From assembly GCA_024138025.1 (NCBI GenBank), contig JAMXBD010000635.1, positions 682,001 to 746,000 of the forward strand: a DNA stretch of 64,000 nt, given 5' to 3'. Of this stretch, positions 1 through 11,752 are shown piece after piece (the stretch's first letter is position 1; each line of letters begins with the position of its first letter). The position numbers and the translations under genes are program-made. Origin of the DNA: Combretum micranthum (Eukaryota; Streptophyta; Magnoliopsida; Myrtales; Combretaceae). The notes under the pieces are model-generated. The model was given only the letters and a program-made list of their open reading frames with translations, searched no databases and was not told the origin of the DNA.

Positions 1-426
1 CAAGTATTGCACACAGTATAATGCATCCTAGATTTTCTTTTTTCACTCACATTTAAGAATATAGCTAGAATCTCTAAAGATGTTCTTAAATTTAGATAAG
101 TTGATCTTCTCAAAAAAGTAACCTCATTTTGTCTACTTTTGCATTAGTCAAAGAGTGTTCCTAGAATTGCATTGATAAATATTGTGCAGTTGGAGGTCCG
201 TGGAGTGAAAGAGGCAACAGGAAAACAGGACAAAACCCCCAGAAGTACACTGCCTTTCAAAATAAACATAAAGACATTAAGAAAAGTAGAAAAAAACAGA
301 GGCCCCTATGGTACAATTGATCCAAAATTGTTGATCCACATATTCGAGTTAGTGTTAGCATGTTTTCAGGATTCTGCATATCAAAGAGCACTATTAATTT
401 TTGTACAATCTCAGAGAAACTATTAC
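1..426 (-). other. Intron downstream (in gene sense) of the glycine-loop exon of the SRF gene
   Basis: The sequence after the GTAATA donor at 426 shows no reading frame matching the expected next kinase exon (Val-Ala-Val-Lys region). It is read as the 5' part of an intron that continues off the left edge. Low-complexity AT-rich sequence only. Confidence 0.6.
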
Positions 427-3400
427 CTTTCCATCTGGATACTTAGCCCTATAAACGCGCCCAATAGTTCCCTCACCAATTAGTCGGCCAGTTGCAAAAT
501 TACCAGTAGCTGCTTGCAAATCTGCCAAAGAATAGGATACCGCATGAACAGAGGTGCTTCTTGAGGGATTTAAGCGGTTAGCAAATTCATTATCATCCTT
601 CAGGGATTTCATGTGATCAAAAATTGGAGTCTTAAATCCAACTGAAGGTGATTTCTGAAGATCCTTTATAGAAGCAGATGAATCGAGAGAATCACGCCCT
701 GCAGCTGAGGCATAATATTAAAAATATTAATGCTTGTCAGTCAAAATAAAGCAGTGAAGTGAAACCAACAATATTCCGACACAGTAACATGAAAGATGCC
801 ATTCATAGCAATGACTGGAGCTACTTCATCATACCGTCAAAAAGTAAAGTAAACGCAAAAATATTTGAAAAGATTACCTCGAAAACTTTTACAAGGTTGA
901 GCATGTAAATCACTGGATAATTCCTGGGATGAAAGAGGTGTAAATGCTCTACGTTGGCTAGGCCTCTCTTCATCCAAAAAATGGGATGACGGGGCAGACT
1001 TTCGTCTTGCAAATAAGGAAATTGCAATTATAAGTACCACTAGTACACCCATAACTATCAAAGCTATAGCTAATCCACTGATGCCGGACTTTTCAGAATT
1101 TTCATGTTTCCCGCGCCTACTAATACGAGGGGCGCCAGGTGGTGGTGGTGGAGCTGGGCCTGTTGACCAAGAATTTCCTTTCGTCCTGGTCATTTAAGAA
1201 TTTTAGGTTATGTAGTGTGAACTTAGTGAGCAACCAAGTCACTACATACATTAGTTTGAGATTACTCTACTTACTCAAGGTCATTAATGCTCTTCAATTC
1301 ATCTGGAATCCAGCCAGTAAATTTGTTATTAGCAACGTTCCTGATATTATGAGCAACAAGTTATTAAAATGTAAAATGATACCCTGGTAGGTTTTTGAAT
1401 ATTAGAACTATTCCAGTTAGACAATGATGACCCTGGTAGGTTAATAGTACTTAGGACTGATAACATGGATACCAGGTGTTGACATGACATATCAAACAAA
1501 ATACAAAAGAGCATACGTACACGTACACAAATAAGTGCGGCGGAGTGCTTTTTTCCTTTCCCAATTTACACAGAGTACATTTCATACTCAGTGAATTTTT
1601 CAAAACCAAATACAAAGAATCTCAACTTTTGAACTGCATTGGGCCGTGTGCCCAGTTTTTGCAGCCATTTCATCACTGTATAACTAGTTCATCGGCAAGA
1701 CAAGTGTTGTGCTGCCTCTTTTCAGGAAAATCCAGTGCCTACTAATCTTCCTCGGGTGTTTTGATTTTGTCCTTGGCGTTCAAAACTCATTCATACCTTT
1801 AGTCCTTCTACCACCACCAATGCTCATGAGACCTTCTCTTAGATAATCTTAATGGTCCATTCCTTTTAAGTCCTTGTGGCATAAACCCATATATAGGTTA
1901 TCTGTACTTTTAATTCTCAACTAAGGATTTACCATGAACAAGTGGACAAAGGTAAAAATCCTATAAAAAAGCTCCAACGACAACAACAAAACAATTTTAA
2001 AGCAAAAATCCTATCCTTGATCTTCTCAACACTATTAGCTTTTCTTGCAATCACTATAGCTGGAACACAGAGAGCACATGTATCAACATTGATTCTTTTA
2101 TCAAGATGCCCTTGATTGATTGCTAGTCAGATATTCTGGTAAATTTGTTCTGCTCTCCTTTGTTTTAATGAATGCAGTTCCATGTACATGTACATACCAT
2201 TATCATGCATTGATACTCAACTCAACAGCATACCCTGATATGTCCAATTTGAATTTGAAGTAAATACTATGATACGATGATAGATTAATGGAAATCATTT
2301 GACTTACAGCTCATCAAGTGGAAGGCTTGCAAGGACATTAATCGAGCCACTAAACTCATTGTTCTGCAGATAACTGTATTCGGAAAAAGCATTATGGGAG
2401 CTGAGCTATTGAAGAAGGAAGGGAAAGATGAATAACAGTGTTACCATATCTTACAGTGCTACCAGGCTTGAGAGATTTCCAAAGCTTTGGGGCAGGTTTC
2501 CTGACAGTTTATTGTAAGAGAGATCCCTGCATTTTCATGCATCCATATAACAACTATTGAATTGGCTATCCCAAAACATATCTGATCATTATGGAACAAT
2601 TAAAACTAGGGACCACATTGATAATATGGTACGGACATATGCTACATTTTATCTTCTTTACCATCTAAATTTTTCAGTAGCTTTATGCATGTACATAATT
2701 AACAATTTCAATTTTCAACTTGCTGCTTATTGTTAAATAACCACCCCTCAGCTGTAGAGCTAGTAGGTACTAGATACTAAGAGGCTGAGGGACCTCTTAC
2801 CAAAAATTCTATTTGGAATGAAACCTACATATCTATGTCTATGCGTTGCAACTGCAAGGCTGCAGTAGCCACTTCTTAAATGAACCATTTTGATGAGAAA
2901 AACAAGCACATAAAGCGGAGATAAGATGAAATGAAGCAATTATTCAAATATCGATTATATAAAGTCAGAAGTAAATTTGATTGGTCCTAGAATGAAATAT
3001 TTGGGAAGAAGACCCATCTGCAAAACATCAAAAGGAATGAGACTTAAGCCAATTTGAGATCACAAATGATGATAACACAAACTATGCGATTAGGGATCCC
3101 AGAAGTGGGTTCATGAGGGTAACGACAGGTAATTTATTGATCCTACGTAGCAATTAGCATTGAAAATTAATATAGCTCTTCCCCATGATGTGAGATTAAT
3201 GTTACTTTGCAACTTAAGTGAGATGAGCCTTTTCTGCTTTTGTGTCTTTTGTATTTTTCATCTCTCATTTAGCTACCCAAAAAAATTAAAAAAAAAAAAG
3301 TAAAAAAAGGCAAAGAAAATGAGACAGCCCCCTACACACACAAAAAACATATACTTTCATAAAATTATCTTATGTGAATGTGGGAGTCATATGTAGTCAA

Positions 3401-5717
3401 ATCACCATAACAATCACAAATTTGGATATAACGACGTAGAACAAGAAAACCGGGAATCTGTCAAGTGATAGATGAGAATTATTTATGACCTATTAAAAAG
3501 GTTCTGATGCATAAAAGGGTAAATACTTCACCACAACCTTGTAAGTTTAAGTTTCATTTTATCTAATTTAAATTTATATAGTATAAAACACATTAGACAC
3601 GATGCTTTGCCTTTGAATCTTTTAATTTTCTCTTCTGTTCCTCTCTTTCTTCCAGCTTCTTTAAAAGGTTTTGGCTCTCTTTGTTTCTGTGTTCGTTTCA
3701 TTGACTTCTTATCATGGTTTGGGTTTATTTAGAGTTCACCATTTATCTGAAATATGTAACCCACAGAATTGCATTGCATGTATTGTATATATCTTTTACT
3801 TTCACCACAGTAAACACATTTGTACGTTGTTGAATTAAGTACTGAAAGCAAAAAGGTTTTCGAAAAATTTTTACGCTACTTCAAGTAGGAAATCTTGATG
3901 CTGCTCAAATATTTATTAACTAAAGGACTGAAAGATCTCCTTCCGAATCAGATAGCCAAGACTTTTACACAAGAGTTGACATATCAATTATAAGATCGTA
4001 AAAATATCAAGAATAATTCTTATATAATAAATGTTTTAAACTTACAGTGTTGTGAGTTTGTTCAGTTTCCAAAACATGTCGCTCACTTGTCCTTGGAGCT
4101 TATTATGACCTAGCTTTCTGTATAGGATGATTAGTTATAGTGTTAAATAGAATGAAAGGAAAATATTATCTAATGCAAAAGAAAAGAACAAAGTAGCTTT
4201 ACAAGGACTTGAGGCCAGTCATCCCAGAAATGGAGTATGGAACATTGCCTGTTAATTCATTTGAAGAAAGATCACTGTGAAAAAAACAAAAGCAAAGAAA
4301 CTGACTCAGAAATAATAAGTAAAAACTTATAATTTATCCTTAAAAAAACAATAATTATTCTACTTCCAATTTAATGTAGTTAATTAGGGACGACCACGTC
4401 CAAATACTCAAAACTAGAGAAGGGTAGAAAATAAAACAATATCCATTGATTGAAGGCTATATCCAACGATTGGCTTCACTAGTAGTGCCTTTGGTATGTG
4501 GAACTGGATCTTGAACAAAATTGCAAATTTAGTTATATTCCCGTTCCCATGAAAACGTTTTGAGAAATTGGAATCGTGGTTCCTTCGATTGACAATTTCG
4601 ACTTTAAAGTTGAATTCAGTTTTAAAATCTCAATCCTAATATACTCTCAATAATGTATATTTAATTAAATGCCCTTTGATTTTTTTTTTAATTTAGCACT
4701 AATGTATTATCTCAAATCAAGGGCATTTTCTATGAATGTCACTATATATACATTTTATTCCATTTGGAATTGACATAATCAAATATTATATAGGAATAGA
4801 TTTGTCACATAATTACTAAATATAGGAATAGGTTTGTCACTTTCTTGTTGATTCTATACTATCACATTCCCTTCCAATATATTCCATTTTCAAACAAATC
4901 CTACATATCAAGCATGACAGAAGGATATATTTGCTGAACAATCTATATAATTAACACAGTGAGGGTCAAGTCATCAAGCTCTTGCAAATATAGGCATGCC
5001 ACTAGTCTTTGGATCACATGGATGAAACTCTCACTCTCACTCTCACTATAATGAGAGGCCTTATTTCCTTCCTTTACTCGTTCACCACAAAATCCAGTGT
5101 TGTAGTATCTTTCCTATTAACATGGTGTATCATAATTAACAAACCTTGGCAATATTTGCAGGTATCCAGGAATAGAATTCTTCTAGTCTTGAAGGATCAC
5201 TCCCAGCAGATTCATTTACAACTTCCTAGATATAATCCTTTTTAAACTATGAGCTGTGGTTATGGTTTATGTTCATTCACTGAAGAACAACATCATAACT
5301 AAGGTATATAGGATAGATATAGATAAATTAGTAACCTTTAATAAAAAATTGAGACTCTATGATAAGAGAGTTAAAAGGGAAGAGCTAACTCACATGTAAA
5401 CTGCATTGGGAGGAAGTTGATAAGGTATGTCACCAGTGAGATCGTTTTTGCTCATATCGCTATACTATGAAAAAGGTCAATAGTGTCAGTTTAACATGAC
5501 ATGACATGACAAAGAAAAGGATCTTCTTATGTGCTCAGCAATAAAAAACATGGGAGCCTTACAAGTGGGTGACGGACGTCAAACTTGATAGCTGATAGCC
5601 CATCGAGCCTTTGAGATCGAGATCAGATAACTTGCTGTAAGATTTCCACAAGAAAAAAGTGCTCTTTTTTCTCAGAAACTATAGTTCATCCATCACACGT
5701 GCAAGTACAACATTTTC

Positions 5718-5748
<31 letters not shown>

Positions 5749-6251
5749 TATGTGAGGATTCAAGTTTTGTCTTTGGCTGGCAGACAGACAGACAGTAATA
5801 CACTTACATTTCAGTTACTGATGACCCCGAACATTCGATCCCTTTCCATGAATCTCCACAAGGGTCACCACCACTGGATTTCCAGCCAGTTAGTTTTGAT
5901 GGAGAACTTAGGCTGCTGAACATCACATTAAGAGCAGACACTGCAATGCAATTTACGTGTAATTCAATATATACCACAGCTAGAGAAAATAGCAGGCATT
6001 AGATCAGTTTTACAACCAAAGAAAATCCCCATCAACATCTCCAGAGGACAACATGACATGATTAATTTACAACTGTATGTGATTCAGGATATATGAAAAC
6101 GAAGAAGAATAATAACAATAATAATTTAAAGAAAAAAAAAGTTACCGTCAGGGGAATTTGTCTTAGAAAGAACCGGGGCGGTAAGGAAACCAAGGGAAAC
6201 TATCATCATACGAGCAGCAACTGCCACTGAATGAGGACCTCGACAAATCAT
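427..6251 (-). CDS. SRF: STRUBBELIG-receptor family LRR receptor-like kinase (SRF1/SRF2-like), 3' part beyond window
   Basis: Plasma-membrane receptor-like kinase of the STRUBBELIG-receptor family. Eleven exons with GT-AG borders and consistent phase are seen: 6146-6251, 5808-5940, 5563-5634, 5394-5459, 4203-4274, 4046-4117, 2455-2526, 2308-2373, 1275-1340, 878-1185 and 427-698 (1305 nt, 435 residues). Order: N-terminal signal peptide; N-cap with [10 protein letters not shown] and GDPCGDSW; LRRs, mostly one per 66-72 nt exon ([25 protein letters not shown]); a Pro-rich stretch (residues ~252-261); one TM segment (~279-301) followed by RRK; a juxtamembrane region; then [15 protein letters not shown], the glycine loop. 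The ATG at 6251 is chosen because it opens the signal peptide and is followed by a clean donor. Introns 4 and 6 are 1.1 and 1.5 kb. The exon with the ATP-binding Lys and the rest of the kinase are not in the window. The SRF1/2 assignment rests on remembered family motifs. Many SRF kinase domains are considered atypical, which cannot be judged here. Confidence 0.93.
2527..4045 (-). other. Large intron 6 of the SRF gene
   Basis: About 1.5 kb of AT-rich sequence between two 72 nt LRR exons. It holds a poly(A)-rich stretch near 3285-3310. I see no coding exon or recognisable transposon in it. Confidence 0.75.
4275..5393 (-). other. Large intron 4 of the SRF gene
   Basis: About 1.1 kb between the LRR exons at 4203-4274 and 5394-5459. 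The stretch 4480-4910 has ends loosely resembling each other inverted (a possible MITE), but not well enough to call. Confidence 0.7.
5719..5740. repeat. (TA)n microsatellite in SRF intron 2
   Basis: An uninterrupted run of TA dinucleotides inside the intron between exons 2 and 3 of the SRF gene. Confidence 0.9.
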
Positions 6252-6268
6252 ATTACCTGGAAGAACTA

Positions 6269-6326
6269 GGAGAAGAAGAAGAAGAAGGAGGAGGAGGAGG
6301 AGGAGAAGGAGAAGAAGAAGAAGAAG
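6269..6326 (-). repeat. Pyrimidine-rich (CTT/CTC)n leader just upstream of the SRF start codon
   Basis: On the plus strand this is an almost pure GAA/GGA tract. In gene sense it is CTT/CTC repeats beginning about 18 nt upstream of the ATG, so it probably lies in the 5' UTR. Such tracts are common in plant leaders and can bind GAGA/BPC-type factors; that role is inference. Confidence 0.75.
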
Positions 6327-6336
6327 CAGGAGATAC

Positions 6337-7329
6337 GGTGCTTTGTATTTTACTTTTACCTAAAAATTAGAGGAAACCAAGTCAAGTCCAAAGTGTTTCC
6401 TAAAAATGGATTTCCGTTGTGGCATTTTCAATTCACAGCCTCTCAAGCTTCAGCGTTTTTCGGACTCTCTTCTTCGCTTCACTTTTTTAGTTTTTATTTC
6501 TCCAACTCTTCAGAAACATGTTTCTGTTCTGTTGTTTTAGTATTTTTTTACGTCTTTGCAGTTAGTTTGAGTATTTTTTTTTTTAACTTTTTTAATTTAT
6601 TTTTTGTCATCTTTATATTGTTGTATAGCTTTTGGTTACTTTTTCCTTGCAACATATTTTTACTCTTATTTCATTGTATATCGTTATTTTTTTTAGTCAT
6701 AAAATCACAACATTTAACATATAACGATGGTTTAGATTGATGGGACGGACCTGGGCTAAGACATTACAGGTATTTCGCAAGTCTACCTTATAGCTATCTT
6801 TCACTTGACAAGGTTGGGGAGTGAAAAATAATATTTTAATAAAACATTATAAAAATTGTCATTGTTGAATATAATCTTAAAGCATAGAAGTTAAATTTCT
6901 CTTTTGAAAAAACAGACTAAGTTTAGATTGTAATGGACTAACTTCCTTTTATTCATTGCAATTGTATCCTAAAAGAATGGATTAACACATGAATTCATAT
7001 GAACTTGTCTCTTAAAGAGACAAATTCAACATAACTACAATAAACCATATTTTTAAAAGATAAGTTGATTGTCTATTTTTGGTACTATGTTCGATCAGGT
7101 CGCTATTTAGTAATTTTTTTAAAATATTATTATTTTATCATCTCAACATTGACGTGCAATGTGATATAATGACTATTATAGCTATTATTGTACAAATATT
7201 GAGAAGAAAAGGATTTTATTGATCCATGATTATTTGAGTACAAGATGCAGTACATATATATGTAAGAGATAAGAGTCTTTAAGCCATAATATAACATGAT
7301 TAGTTTAATCCTTATATAATAAATATAAA
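6337..7329. other. Upstream flank of the SRF gene; no gene seen
   Basis: AT-rich sequence expected to contain the SRF promoter. The part 6480-6710 is T-rich on the plus strand. From about 7190 the sequence looks like the tail of a copia element on the minus strand: in minus-strand sense, a TATAT-rich stretch is followed by a TCAATAAAATCC polyadenylation-like end. I cannot fix the ends of such an LTR. No coding region is supported. Confidence 0.5.
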
Positions 7330-7573
7330 AATTTCATGATACTAGAGTTAGTGTGAGATTGGTACAACGATTCATGAAAGCAATAATAGAGAAATTCTTT
7401 ATAAGAATGTTTGCGCATTGATGACAAATGGGAATTTATCTAACTAAGACCTGCCTCGTGGCAACCTGTTTACATACAAAGTGATAATGAATATCAATAT
7501 GTTTTGTGTTGCTGTGATGGATAGCATTTCCTATCATGTAAACAACTTTAATATTGTCACAACATAGTATGGA
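7330..7573 (-). pseudogene. Ty1/copia RNase H C-terminal fragment
   Basis: In minus-strand sense this reads CCDNI...GNAIHHSNTKHIDIHYHFV followed by QVATRQVLV. This is the well-known C-terminal block of copia RNase H (CDN ... HxRTKHIxxxxHFxR). A degenerate continuation resembling ANILIKNFS follows. There is a stop after QVLVR, and nothing upstream of the CDN motif is preserved because the chromovirus-like element starts at 7577. It is a broken end fragment of a copia polyprotein, without the RT domain. Confidence 0.75.
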
Positions 7574-7576
7574 TGT

Positions 7577-9711
7577 TGTAACGCCCAAACCTGTTGGCAA
7601 TTACAATCCGCCACGTATCATCTCTTAAATAGGACATGCAAAGGCTATAACATTCTAACACCACAATTTAAAACATATAAAATATAATCTCCATAACTCT
7701 ATCAGAGGATATAGCAAAAAGTTCAAATCTTGTAAAACTTGTAAATAACAATCTTTTCAAACATCTGTTGATCCAAACAATGTTGGCAAAATCAAAGCCA
7801 ACAAATCCAAAATGCATAAAATTAAAAAATCCCTTTTGACATATAAATTCTTAATATAGTTCCAAATATTGTAAATGATCTCAAAATTCTTCTTATATAA
7901 ATATATATCTGAATCTATTCCTCAACAGGATAATCTGGACTGCTATTGCCATCCCCATGATCTATGTACACATTATCACCAATAAATCAAACACTATGTC
8001 CTCATCACCTGTACTTGAAAAATGAAAAGAATGAGCGAAATCGCCCAGTACGCCAATCCACAAACAAATGCATATGCATACACAACATATATGTCAAATG
8101 CAACTTAATCTAATGCAAACAACCAGATTATTATTTTATTAAGCTAGCAACTAAACACAGTTCAAAACTATGGTACATTAGTCCCGAACCTGGAGTAACT
8201 CAAACCCCATGAGAAAATCAACCAACTCTTTGAAAATAGATAATTATATACATATATTAGTAAATGGGTACTCCCCAAATACCTATGACCATACTGCCAA
8301 ATCACCTAAATCTACCGAAATCATCTCTAAGTACAACTCTACTAGGGACAACGACATACAATGATCATCAGGGTACCTCACCAATATCACTGTCTGCTAG
8401 GTCTTTACTGGTCAAAGCCAAACACATCTAGAAAAAAAATTAAGCCAAATAGAATTAAGTTCATTTATATATCTATTCCTACAGGCAACAATCAGAAAAC
8501 TAAACCTACAAGCAAATACAACAAACAAGGAAAGGTCGTACCTTTTCAATTTAAGGAAAATTCTCCAAATCCAAAATCCCTTATTAACAACAATAGAAAA
8601 TCTCCAAATCTCTTTTTGTGGAAACTACAACAGCAACTTCTTCTTCCTCTTCTATTAAACTCCTCAAAATCCCAAAAGAACATATCTTTCTCCAAAATTT
8701 AAATATGAAAATCAACAAGAACAGACAAATTTCTCCATAAAATCGAACTTTCATACAATCTTTGATTTATAGGATAAGAACTTACCTTTAATTCTTTATG
8801 AAACCCAAACCTTAGGTTTTCTTCAATTATCATCAGACAAAAACTCTAAAACCCTAGATTTAAGAAATTAATAAGATCATACATGATTCGTCGAAAATAA
8901 TCCTTTCATTTCAAATCTACGATAAAGAAGATGTAACTTACTTGATTCAAATCTTACTCCTTGATCGATTCTCCGAAGAACATATGCTAATTGAAAACTA
9001 GGGTTTTTCTAAAGAACTCCTTCAAAAACACAAAAATCTATGAAAAAGATGTTGTTTCCATATAAATCTACTTGGATCTTGATTAGATTGACTTACCCGG
9101 ATCAAAGATCTTGTTTTTCTTCAGATTTCCCTCTTAAGCGTTCTCAAAACTCTAACAAATACTCTTTGGTCAAAAAGAAAGGAAGAACTTATGAGAAATT
9201 CGAACCCTAAAATTATATTTATAATAAACATTTCAGGCAAGAAAGCTGGCACTTACGCCGGCGGCCTTTCTTTCAGTGTCGACGGCCTTTGTACTTACGC
9301 TGGGGCTTTTATGCCGGCTTTCACCAATTTTCACAAAAAATCCGAGAGCTTTACACCAGTAGCTTTCACATAGAGGCCGGCGGCCTAGAGACCATTTTTT
9401 TTTTTTTTTTTTGTCAAAAGCTTTTCTTTGTCAAAAGCTATTCTTCAAATATCTCTAAGTCATAGACAAAACCATCAACTTAATATTAAAGTGGACTATA
9501 AAACCCTATTATTTTTCAACATATGACAACTTTTGCCCTTTATCATAATTTATTAAAGATTTACTATCTTTAAGGATTTATTGACCATCATCAATGTAAG
9601 GGATGATTATTATATATCTCATTTATTAGGAATGACCAAAATTTCCCTCTCCTTAATTAACAAATGACATTCCTTTGCCCTTCTTTATAAAATATTTTTC
9701 TGTATATTACA
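7577..9711 (-). repeat. 3' LTR of element 1
   Basis: Direct repeat of 14872-16948. In element sense it starts TGTAATATAC at 9711 and ends ...GGGCGTTACA at 7577. It contains a TATA-like box (9214-9223, minus), a GGCCG-rich island just upstream of it (9236-9392), and three GTAAG donor-like sites (8781-8785, 8937-8941, 9092-9096). Confidence 0.9.
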
Positions 9712-9728
9712 TCTCTCTTTTCTTAAAA
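9712..9728 (-). promoter_or_regulatory. Polypurine tract of element 1
   Basis: In element sense the sequence reads TTTTAAGAAAAGAGAGA directly before the LTR start TGTAAT. This is the expected position for plus-strand priming, with the GATGAAAGTTTC-like context common before chromovirus PPTs. Confidence 0.75.
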
Positions 9729-10284
9729 GAAACTTTCATCCATGAAAGTTACCCGAATCACTATCTCCTTTTTATCCATGCATCCATCAGTTCTTTGTAA
9801 CTCCTTTTTTTCCTGTTTTCGATTCTTTACACCATATTAACCCATCTTCATGCTTATATCTGCTAGCTAAAATATAATTCCATCGATGTCTCTTTAATTC
9901 TCAACTTTCACCACTTAATTTGGATTCACTTCCTCCATTACTTCATAACACACCTCTTGACTATAACTTAAACTTATTAACAATATTCATCAAGAAATCT
10001 TGCCTCAACTTCATTGTATTAAATCTTTATTCCAATTCCTCGAGCGATGTTGAGAAAGCTTAAAATCTTAACTATAGTTTTAAATTCTAAAGGTCAACTC
10101 TTACATTAACCTGGAGCTCCAAATGTCAATGTGTTACTTGTAATTCTATTAATTCGACTTAGTTTTTATCCTCATTGTTCCATATAAAAAATAATTCACA
10201 TCACTTGCATATCATTCATCTAGTCTCAAAATACTCATTAACTAACCATATCGCTTCCAATATATTTTCTCAATCTCCAATATA
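9729..10284 (-). other. Decayed interior of element 1, PPT side
   Basis: AT-rich sequence with stops in all frames. It occupies the place where integrase and the 3' end of pol would sit, but no motif is recognisable. Confidence 0.5.
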
Positions 10285-10289
10285 TATTT

Positions 10290-11747
10290 TGTTAAGATGA
10301 ATATTACTCAATAATTCATTGGTTTAATTTGGATTAATTCGTTATTAATTTTATAGAAATTATATGGAATCGGTACTTAATCGTGATTTATATGAATATC
10401 AGGTCTTTGAATCTAAAAGAAGTGACAAATACAAGATTAGAACAAAATTGAATCAAAGGAGAAAAATTACATAGAAGGCCGGCCAAACAAGAATCAAAGC
10501 CGCCGGCTTAGAACTGAACCACACCGGCGTTGAATGCAAAATAACATATAGCTCGACATCAACACAACAAAAGCTGCCCGCATTCATAATCTTCACCAGC
10601 GAACAAGCAAGGAAAAGAAGGCCGGCTGTGCATATGCTTAGGCCGTCGGCTTTATCATTCTGGACATCACGCACACAATAAAGGCCGCCAGTGAACATAC
10701 ATAGGCCGCGGCCTATGTCATTCTGTGCGTGTGCGAGGAGACCAAAGCCGCCGGCCTTCCTAGGATTTTGCCAGCTTTCGAAGATCAACGCCGAAGAACA
10801 AGAGAGAATGGGCCGCCATCGTTTCTGGAAATTTGCCGACCTATATTGCACGATGCCCTTTCAATTACCCACTTGTATATATATACCTTTTAGGGTTTCT
10901 TTTCAAGGGGATTTTTCAGATACAATTTTGTAAGAAAACCCTAGAGAGAATTCTAAAGATCATGAGTGGCTAAATTCCAAATCTAGCCAAAGGACTGCTA
11001 CATGTTCAATTCAAGATGGATTGTGAGATCAAAACGGTTCTATTATATTGTTCTTAAATTGAGTATTCATATTTCATCTGCTTATTATGTTATTATTGTA
11101 TGTTTATTGATTGTAACTTTGGATCCGGTTGTATGATTAACAAACAATAATCAATCAATTAGGAAATCATATCCGTAATTGTATGATCTTTCTAATGTAT
11201 GTGATGAAACAACTCCATTAATTATAGTCAGATGATTGATTTGTGTTGTTTTGAAATATGATCTAGTTTAAATGATTCATGCTTTTGGATTGTTGATTAG
11301 GATTGGTAGTCTCTCTATTTCATAAAGCAATTGATAGATTAAATCCTAAGAGCGTATTAGGGTTGTCTAATCAATTAGGGAAATAATCAAAGATCTTATC
11401 TTGATTATCGAATCATTAAGGAAAGATAGATTTTCAGAGCGTGTTGAAAGTCATAACCAATCTATTCAATAAAGGAACAATAATCTTTGAGTCAATGATC
11501 AATCCCAAGAATTGAATTGTGGTAAGACTTTGGTTGGATATTTTCTAATATAGAATTTTCGTATTTAGATATAGAATTTATTTAATTGTTTGATTTCAAA
11601 CCCCCCCACAATTTTTCTCTTTTCTCAATCTTGATAGAAAAAGATTTTTACTAGTTCCCTGTGGAGACGATCCTGCTCAACCCTATCTACAAATCTTTAG
11701 AGTAGGTTAAATATAAATATTAATTTTTGTGGATTCGACACCCACCA
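10290..11747 (+). mobile_element. Athila-type solo LTR nested in element 1
   Basis: Starts TGTTAAGATGAATATTACTC and ends ...GATTCGACACCCACCA, flanked by perfect 5 bp tattt duplications (10285-10289 and 11748-11752). The start aligns with the Athila 3' LTR at 29039 (TGATAAAAGCATAATA then TACTC), and the CCCTGTGGA...CGA end is typical of Athila LTRs. A GGCCGCCGGC-rich island (10476-10838) precedes a TATATATATA box (~10876). No interior remains, so it is a solo LTR left by recombination. The 132-residue minus-strand frame inside it is not a gene. Confidence 0.88.
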
Positions 11748-11752
11748 TATTT

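Noticed and set aside
4480..4910. Possible MITE in SRF intron 4
   Set aside because: Ends are only loosely inverted-complementary by eye and no TSD could be fixed. An inverted-repeat search and copy count would decide.
6393..6740. 115-codon plus-strand frame upstream of the SRF gene
   Set aside because: Phe/Leu-rich translation of a T-rich tract with no domain, lying in the promoter side of the minus-strand gene.
10453..10851. 132-codon minus-strand frame
   Set aside because: Lies inside the GC-rich island of the Athila solo LTR; frames are open on both strands because the island is GC-rich. No protein motif.
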